From Endomicrobium sp. (GTDB lineage Bacteria; Elusimicrobiota; Endomicrobiia; Endomicrobiales; Endomicrobiaceae), in contig JAISRA010000119.1 in NCBI GenBank assembly GCA_031273885.1, positions 1 through 11,481 of the forward strand: a DNA stretch of 11,481 nt. The letters are read 5' to 3'. A model generated the notes under the pieces. That model had not been told where the DNA came from, did no database searches, and worked only from the letters and a program-made list of their open reading frames with translations. The translations under genes and the position numbers were made by a program. This document shows positions 7,323 to 11,481 of this stretch, one piece after another; the stretch's first letter is position 1, and each line of letters opens with the position of its first letter.

Positions 7323-7394
7323 TAATCTTAGTATTAACTAAAAAAATAAATATATAAACTATAACCTTGTTATAAGATAAGATTATAATAGTTT
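7323..7394. repeat. Cluster of nested inverted repeats
   Basis: TAATCTTA (7323-7330) is inverted at 7378-7385, AAACTAT (7356-7362) is inverted at 7388-7394, and TATAAC-CTT-GTTATA (7360-7374) is a tight hairpin. Some of these pairings exclude one another. All are AT-rich; no T-run follows the central hairpin. Confidence 0.4.
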
Positions 7395-7408
7395 ATTTTA
7401 GATGATAT

Positions 7409-7420
7409 TTCGATTCCTAT
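7409..7420 (+). repeat. 12-base copy of the tRNA-Lys T-arm (TTCGATTCCTAT)
   Basis: Identical to 7709-7720, the T-loop and 3' T-stem of tRNA-Lys(CUU), exactly 300 bases downstream. Flanking bases do not fold into a tRNA: the sequence before it cannot form the T-stem. It may be a tRNA remnant, an old integration scar or chance. Confidence 0.4.
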
Positions 7421-7447
7421 TATGAGTTATTTTTACATACACATTAG

Positions 7448-7476
7448 TTGAAAGAATTTAGAGAATATAGTACAAT
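7448..7476 (+). promoter_or_regulatory. Promoter of the tRNA cluster
   Basis: TTGAAA (7448-7453), 17-base spacer, TACAAT (7471-7476); each hexamer has five of six consensus matches. Transcription would start near 7484, about 29 bases before tRNA-Leu(UAA). It probably drives all three tRNAs. Confidence 0.62.
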
Positions 7477-7512
7477 TTTAAGAGTTGAATATGAGTTTTT
7501 GTAGGAGTTTTT

Positions 7513-7598
7513 GGGCGGATGGCGGAACTGGCAGACGCACAGGACTTAAAATCCTGAGACTCACAAAAGTCGTGAGGGTTCAATTCCCTCTTCGCCCA
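7513..7598 (+). tRNA. tRNA-Leu, anticodon UAA
   Basis: An 86-base class II tRNA. The acceptor GGGCGGA pairs with TTCGCCC (one G-T pair), followed by discriminator A. D-arm GCG...CGC, anticodon stem CAGGA/TCCTG with loop CTTAAAA (anticodon TAA, reading UUA/UUG), variable arm GACT/AGTC, T-stem GAGGG/CCCTC with loop TTCAATT. CCA is not encoded and must be added after transcription. UUA is a heavily used Leu codon in these AT-rich genes. Confidence 0.97.
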
Positions 7599-7655
7599 TT
7601 AGTTTAGAGTTATTATTACTTTGTTTAAAAAAAAACAAAAATTGTATTTATAATA

Positions 7656-7728
7656 GCGCTGCTAGCTCAATCGGTAGAGCAAACGACTCTTAATCGTTAG
7701 GTTATAGGTTCGATTCCTATGCGGCGCA
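7656..7728 (+). tRNA. tRNA-Lys, anticodon CUU
   Basis: A 73-base tRNA. The acceptor GCGCTGC pairs with GCGGCGC (one T-G pair), discriminator A. D-stem GCTC/GAGC, anticodon stem AACGA/TCGTT with loop CTCTTAA (anticodon CTT, reading AAG), T-stem ATAGG/CCTAT with loop TTCGATT. All stems are complete and CCA is not encoded. It lies 57 bases after tRNA-Leu(UAA). A CUU tRNA normally accompanies a UUU tRNA-Lys elsewhere. Confidence 0.97.
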
Positions 7729-7755
7729 TGTTTTGTTGGTTGTGTGTGTACAGAT

Positions 7756-7836
7756 GCGGATGTGGCGGAATGGCAGACGCGTATGGCTTAGGACCATATA
7801 TCGCAAGATTTGTGGGTTCAAGTCCCTCCATCCGCA
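7756..7836 (+). tRNA. tRNA-Leu, anticodon UAG
   Basis: An 81-base class II tRNA. The acceptor GCGGATG pairs perfectly with CATCCGC, discriminator A. D-arm GCG...CGC, anticodon stem TATGG/CCATA with loop CTTAGGA (anticodon TAG, reading CUN codons), short variable arm ATC-GCAA-GAT. The T-stem GTGGG/CCCTC has a T-T mismatch at its second pair (50-64), where most Leu tRNAs pair. CCA is not encoded. It lies 27 bases after tRNA-Lys. Confidence 0.95.
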
Positions 7837-7931
7837 TTATTAAAAATCTAAATAATTTTAGAACTCTTGTATTTATATATTTTCATGCCTGACTGGCAAT
7901 GTTGATTTAAAATTAAAGGGGAAAAAAGTAA

Positions 7932-9238
7932 ATGATTCAAGAAAGAGAAATAATTAATTTTAAATCTACGATTGTTGACAAAAAATTGTGTTCCATAACT
8001 ATGGATGTAGAAATTTCAGAAAACGTCGCAGCTCATGAAATTGAATCTGTTTTTAATCAAATACGATTCAAGTTAAGATTGACGGATTTAGGTATGGCAA
8101 AGTTCCTATGAATGTTATAAGACAGAAGTTTGCAGAAGAGACGAAGAACAAAGCTGTAGAAAACATTATAAGAAAAACAGTTTTAAGTGCTCTTGAAAGA
8201 GAATCTTTTAATCCGATTGATTTTTATGTAGTAGGGGAACTTAAGTATGAATTCGGACAAACTTTGACGTACCGTTTTACTGCGGAATGTCATCCAAAAA
8301 TTGATGTAAAAAATTATAAAGATATTCCTATAACAAAAGAACTTTTTAGAATTACAGATCAGAGTTTAATGCAAAGTCTTGACGCTTTAAGAGAAAGGAA
8401 CGCAAAACTTGTGCCGTCTAAATCAGGAGAAGTTACAGAAAAAAGTTTTGTTTTAGTCGATTATGAGGCTTTTGATGATGTTGAGGGTAAAGATATTCCC
8501 GAAATTAAGGCAAAAGGATATATGATTGATTTAAGCTCTGAAAACACATTGCTAGGATTTAAAGAAGCTTTGATTGGCACAAGAGTTGGTGCCGAAAAAA
8601 ACATAAGAATTGATTGTTCGGAAGATTATCTAAATAAAACTTTGACAGGGGAAACGATAATTTTTAAAACAAAGGTTGTTGAAGTAAAAGAAAAAGAACT
8701 CTCTGAACTAAACGATGATTTTGCGAAGGATATGGGAGCTGAAAGTCTTGAAGATTTAAGAATAAAAGTAAAAGAGATAATGGAAGTTGGAGAAAAACGT
8801 CGTCAAAAAGCGGCTGTCGAAGAGCAGATTATTGAATATTTACTTGAAAAGAATAAATTTGAAGTCCCTGAATCTTTAGTTGTAAAAATGAAAGAATATA
8901 TGCAAAACAAAGGTGCTTCTAAAGAGTATGTTGAAAGGCAAGCTGAATTTAGAGAAACAGCAGAAAAAAGTGTGAGGCTTTCTTATATTTTTGATGCGAT
9001 TTATTTAACTGAAAATCTTGTAATAACTGATGCCGATATTGAAGCAGAGAAAAATAAAATGAAGAGTTTTAATTCTGAGAGAGCAAGTACAATTGATAAA
9101 TACTTTACAGAAAAGAAAGAGAATATTATGATTTCGTTAAAAGAACAAAAAATTTTCAGATTTTTGCTTGAAAATGCTAAAATTAAAGTAGAAGAAAAAG
9201 ATATTCCTTTGAAAAAAACTAATATATGTTTATATTAA
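7932..9238 (+). pseudogene. tig: Trigger factor, frameshifted in the ribosome-binding domain
   Basis: Trigger factor binds the ribosome exit tunnel and helps nascent chains fold. The frame opens at the ATG at 7932 (ribosome site AAGGGGA about 9 bases upstream) but stops at 8109-8111 after 59 codons. The family's ribosome-docking signature appears instead in the -1 frame as VKIDGFRYGKVPMNVIRQKF (from 8072) and continues open for 376 codons from the ATG at 8108. Restoring one base near 8061-8066 gives about 435 residues, the normal length. The long part keeps the PPIase-like domain (KSFVLVDYEAF ... GFKEALIGTRVGAEK ... FKTKVVEVKEKELSELNDDF) and the helical C-terminal domain. A product restarting at 8108, whose ATG overlaps the stop as ATGA, would lack the docking loop. 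It sits 51 bases before clpP, the usual tig-clpP-clpX-lon order. Sequencing error is the main alternative to true loss. Confidence 0.85.
8057..8071 (+). other. Frameshift interval in tig
   Basis: The original frame is sensible up to FNQI (8052-8063), and the -1 frame is sensible from QVKIDGFR (8069 on). The -1 frame has a TAA at 8054-8056, so the shift must lie after it. One missing base, for example ATAACG shortened to ATACG, gives FNQITIQVKIDGFR, with family spacing. Confidence 0.75.
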
Positions 9239-9278
9239 ATAGTTTTTCATGAGATGTGATGCGAAGATTTGAATTGTT

Positions 9279-9284
9279 AGGAGG
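9279..9284 (+). promoter_or_regulatory. Ribosome binding site fixing the TTG start of clpP
   Basis: AGGAGG lies 5 bases before TTG at 9290, ideal spacing. No ATG in this frame gives a complete N-terminus, so TTG is the start. Confidence 0.85.
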
Positions 9285-9289
9285 AAAAA

Positions 9290-9898
9290 TTGCCGTCGTT
9301 AATACCAACAGTGATAGAAAGGTGGAATCATGGGTCTGCCGTAACGTACGATTTGTATTCGAGACTCCTTAGGGATAGAATTATTTTTGTTGGCGGTCAA
9401 GGAGGTTCAATTGTTACTGATTCTGCAAATATTTTGATAGCACAGCTTTTATATTTAGATTCTGAAGATAAGGGAAAAGATATAAATTTATATATAAATT
9501 CGCCCGGTGGTATGGTTGTTGCCGGACTGGCCATTTATGATACTATACAATTTATAAAAAGTCCGATAATTACAATTTGTATGGGAATGGCTATGTCTTT
9601 TGGCGCTGTTTTGCTTGCGGCAGGCGCAAAAGGCAAAAGGTATGCTTTGACTAATTCACGCATCATGATACATCAACCTTTAATTTATGGGAACGGTTTA
9701 TCAGGTACGGTTTCTGATATTGATATAGAAATAAAAGAATTGGTCTATATTAAACAAAAACTTTCTGAGATACTTGCAAAACATACGGGAAAAACCACCG
9801 AGCAAGTATTGAAAGATACCGACAGAAATTATTATATGTCTGCTAAAGAAGCAAAAGAATACGGTCTTATCGATGAGGTCATAGTAAGCTTAAAGTAA
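9290..9898 (+). CDS. clpP: ATP-dependent Clp protease proteolytic subunit, variant catalytic triad
   Basis: ClpP forms the barrel-shaped protease chamber fed by ClpX. The 202-residue protein shows [14 protein letters not shown] (20-33), [10 protein letters not shown] (65-74), [12 protein letters not shown] (81-92), the nucleophile region [14 protein letters not shown] (99-112) with Ser103, and MIHQPL with His128. The third triad residue falls in [18 protein letters not shown], where Asn180 replaces the Asp of the usual DTxRD. The nucleophile loop reads GMAMSFGA rather than GQAASMGA, and SPGG is followed by M rather than S. Compared with E. coli ClpP there are about three extra residues after GGQ (37-45) and three after MIHQPL (132-140), and there is no long propeptide. 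Listeria ClpP1 also carries Asn at this place and depends on a ClpP2 partner; whether a second ClpP exists here is unknown. It starts at TTG with a strong ribosome site, 51 bases after tig. Confidence 0.95.
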   Translation: MPSLIPTVIERWNHGSAVTYDLYSRLLRDRIIFVGGQGGSIVTDSANILIAQLLYLDSEDKGKDINLYINSPGGMVVAGLAIYDTIQFIKSPIITICMGMAMSFGAVLLAAGAKGKRYALTNSRIMIHQPLIYGNGLSGTVSDIDIEIKELVYIKQKLSEILAKHTGKTTEQVLKDTDRNYYMSAKEAKEYGLIDEVIVSLK

Positions 9899-10090
9899 AA
9901 GTAGAAATATTTTGAATGAAAAATAATCAACTTTACAGAAGAGGAATAACACGTGTAACTGCAATAAAAAACAAGAGATTATTATGTTGATAGTACTTAA
10001 AAATATGTAAATCTTGCAAATAAATGGATAAGTTTGATATTTATATGAAAACTTACTTGCTAAGAAAATGTACTGAAGTAAAGGACTAAA

Positions 10091-11341
10091 ATGGAAGGTA
10101 ATTTAAACGATAAGCAACAATGCATGTTTTGCAACAGGGGATATCCACATAAACTTGTTGGCGGAAACGGGTATTATATATGTGAAGAATGTGCCAAAAA
10201 CTCGATAGAACTTTTTAACAATTTTAATGAAAAAGAGTCTAAGGAAGTGAAGTTTAAGTTATTAAAACCTAGCAAGATAAAAAAATTTCTTGACTCTTAC
10301 GTCATAGGACAGGAATATGCAAAGAAGGTTTTATCGGTTGCTATATATAACCACTATAAAAGACTAGAGACCGTTGCCAACGTAGCAGAGGGTGATGTTG
10401 AACTGCAAAAATCTAATGTTTTGCTTATCGGTCCTACAGGAATAGGGAAAACTCTTTTGGCTCAGACTTTGGCAAGAATGTTAAACGTACCGTTTACTAT
10501 TGTCGATGCGACAACTCTTACGGAAGCTGGTTACGTTGGTGAAGATGTTGAAAATATACTTTTAAGACTTATTCAAAACGCAAACTTTGATATCAAAAGA
10601 GCAGAAAAAGGTATAATTTATATAGATGAAATAGATAAAATTTCAAGGAAAGCTGACACACCATCAATAACACGTGATGTTTCGGGAGAGGGTGTTCAAC
10701 AGGCTCTTTTAAAAATTCTCGAGGGTACAATTGCGAGCGTTCCTTTGCAGGGCGGTAGGAAGCATCCGCAACAAGAATATTTAAAAATAGACACAACAAA
10801 TATTTTGTTTATATGTGGCGGAGCTTTTAACGGACTTGAGAAAATAATAGAGAAAAGATTATCAAAAAAAACTTTGGGTTTTGTAACAAACGACTTAGAT
10901 AATAATAGAGACAATTTTAAAAGTGCAGATTTTGCGCTTCCCAAGGTTGAAAGCCAAGATTTAATAAAATTTGGTTTAATACCTGAATTTATAGGAAGAC
11001 TTCCCGTTATTTCTACACTCAATCATTTGTCTGCTATCGATCTTGTTCATATTTTAACTGATCCTAAAAATGCTATAGTTAAGCAGTATAAGAAAATGTT
11101 TCAGCTAGAAAATGTTGAGCTTGAGTTTGAAAACGATGCTCTGTATAAAATTGCAGAAGAAACTTTAAAAAGAGGATCGGGAGCAAGAGGACTGAGATCT
11201 ACTATAGAAGGTTTTTTACTTGATGCAATGTTTATTGTTCCGGATGATCCTAACATTGTAAAGAGTATAGTAACGTCTGAGACCGTATTAAAAAAAGAAA
11301 AACCGCAGTTTGTGTATAAAATCTCAAAGGAGACTGCATGA
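10091..11341 (+). CDS. clpX: Clp protease ATP-binding subunit ClpX
   Basis: A AAA+ unfoldase that recognises tagged substrates and threads them into ClpP. The 416-residue protein is complete: N-terminal zinc-binding domain with C11, C14, C31 and C34; Walker A GPTGIGKT (114-121); pore loop GYVGED (147-152); Walker [10 protein letters not shown] (175-183); [17 protein letters not shown] (197-213); RKH loop (223-225); arginine finger in PEFIGRLPV (298-306); sensor 2 GARGLRST (364-371). The ClpP-docking loop, IGF in many ClpX, reads LGF at 262-264, a conservative change compatible with docking. An AAAGGA ribosome site precedes the ATG. It lies 192 bases after clpP, a gap with no gene, and its stop overlaps the lon start by four bases. 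No residue suggests loss of ATPase function. Confidence 0.97.
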   Translation: MEGNLNDKQQCMFCNRGYPHKLVGGNGYYICEECAKNSIELFNNFNEKESKEVKFKLLKPSKIKKFLDSYVIGQEYAKKVLSVAIYNHYKRLETVANVAEGDVELQKSNVLLIGPTGIGKTLLAQTLARMLNVPFTIVDATTLTEAGYVGEDVENILLRLIQNANFDIKRAEKGIIYIDEIDKISRKADTPSITRDVSGEGVQQALLKILEGTIASVPLQGGRKHPQQEYLKIDTTNILFICGGAFNGLEKIIEKRLSKKTLGFVTNDLDNNRDNFKSADFALPKVESQDLIKFGLIPEFIGRLPVISTLNHLSAIDLVHILTDPKNAIVKQYKKMFQLENVELEFENDALYKIAEETLKRGSGARGLRSTIEGFLLDAMFIVPDDPNIVKSIVTSETVLKKEKPQFVYKISKETA

Positions 11342-11481
11342 GCGAATTGGATAGATTTAGCACTGACAAAACTGAAAGTCTAAAAATTCCCGACTCACTT
11401 CCGCTTCTTCCTGTACGAGATATTATTTTATATCCTGCCATGGTATTGCCTCTTGCTGTAGGGAGGGATAAGTCGGTCAAG
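11338..11481 (+). CDS. lon: Lon protease, N-terminal part (continues beyond window)
   Basis: The ATP-dependent protease Lon degrades damaged and regulatory proteins in the cytoplasm. Only 48 codons are inside the window. After a short polar lead, [20 protein letters not shown] (residues 20-39) followed by AVGRDKSVK is the typical start of the Lon substrate-binding domain. The ATG overlaps the clpX stop as ATGA, and AAAGGAG lies 5 bases upstream, so translation is probably coupled with clpX. The ATPase and Ser-Lys protease domains lie outside and cannot be assessed. Confidence 0.92.
   Translation, partial: MSELDRFSTDKTESLKIPDSLPLLPVRDIILYPAMVLPLAVGRDKSVK

Larger units (their letters stand above)
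6866..7512. other. 647-base AT-rich region without an intact gene
   Basis: Both strands are broken by frequent stops. The stretch holds a possible remnant of a leftward gene (6897-7028), an 11-base tandem-spaced direct repeat (7106-7135), nested inverted repeats (7323-7394), a 12-base copy of the tRNA-Lys T-arm (7409-7420) and the tRNA promoter (7448-7476). A pure-AT hairpin follows the DUF1844 stop (6872-6889). I see no convincing ncRNA. It reads as decayed sequence. Confidence 0.6.

Noticed and set aside
7649..7654. Perfect TATAAT just before tRNA-Lys
   Set aside because: It ends one base before the tRNA gene starts, so transcription from it would begin inside the tRNA.
8045..8111. Programmed -1 ribosomal frameshift in tig
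   Set aside because: No X XXY YYZ slippery heptamer lies in the correct frame, the -1 frame has a stop at 8054-8056 right after the only T-run, and trigger factor is not known to use frameshifting. A simple indel explains the data better.
9916..9990. 24-codon open frame between clpP and clpX (MKNNQLYRRGITRV...)
   Set aside because: No ribosome site and too short to tell from chance; nothing recognisable.
10593..11480. Leftward open frames of 68, 108 and 76 codons
   Set aside because: All are antisense to clpX and lon, whose motifs are unambiguous.

Overview
The window is strongly AT-rich bacterial chromosome. It carries ordinary housekeeping genes, loose intergenic DNA and at least one frameshifted gene. 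The protein set, the AT bias and the gene decay are most consistent with an Elusimicrobiota bacterium of the Endomicrobium type (termite-gut protist symbiont). That placement rests on my recognition of the sequences, not on a search. No mobile element, CRISPR array or phage gene is visible.

Layout. Positions 1-2125 are read leftwards and hold two envelope genes: a secreted DUF4015-type glycoside-hydrolase-like protein, cut by the window edge, and a membrane-anchored M23 peptidase (cell-wall endopeptidase). Everything from 2237 is read rightwards. A 111-base divergent promoter region (2126-2236) separates the two halves. A DUF1015 gene and a cvpA-like gene follow and end at a clear intrinsic terminator (3932-3967). 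Next come hisG, gltX and a small DUF1844 gene. A 647-base stretch without an intact gene (6866-7512) leads into three tRNA genes, Leu(UAA), Lys(CUU) and Leu(UAG), behind a good sigma-70-type promoter. The window ends with the classic protein-quality-control cluster tig, clpP, clpX and lon; lon is cut by the edge.

Main points of interest. (1) tig (trigger factor) is broken by a one-base frameshift in its ribosome-binding domain, yet the remaining 376 codons are open. (2) The ClpP next to it keeps the catalytic Ser and His but has Asn where the triad Asp belongs, plus two short insertions and a changed nucleophile loop. Its partner ClpX looks intact. (3) The two divergent promoters at 2126-2236 appear to share one -35 element, and the M23 peptidase transcript would start about 3-5 bases before its ATG, with no Shine-Dalgarno: a candidate leaderless mRNA. 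(4) The 647-base gap holds repeats, nested inverted repeats, a 12-base copy of the tRNA-Lys T-arm and a possible gene remnant.

How the genes fit together. ClpX unfolds substrates and feeds them to ClpP, Lon degrades others, and trigger factor would normally fold nascent chains at the ribosome. A damaged tig beside an unusual ClpP suggests protein quality control is being remodelled or eroded in this lineage. gltX and the tRNAs serve translation, hisG starts histidine synthesis, and the leftward genes work on or near the cell wall. I see no convincing new multi-gene system; the novelty lies in variants of known parts.
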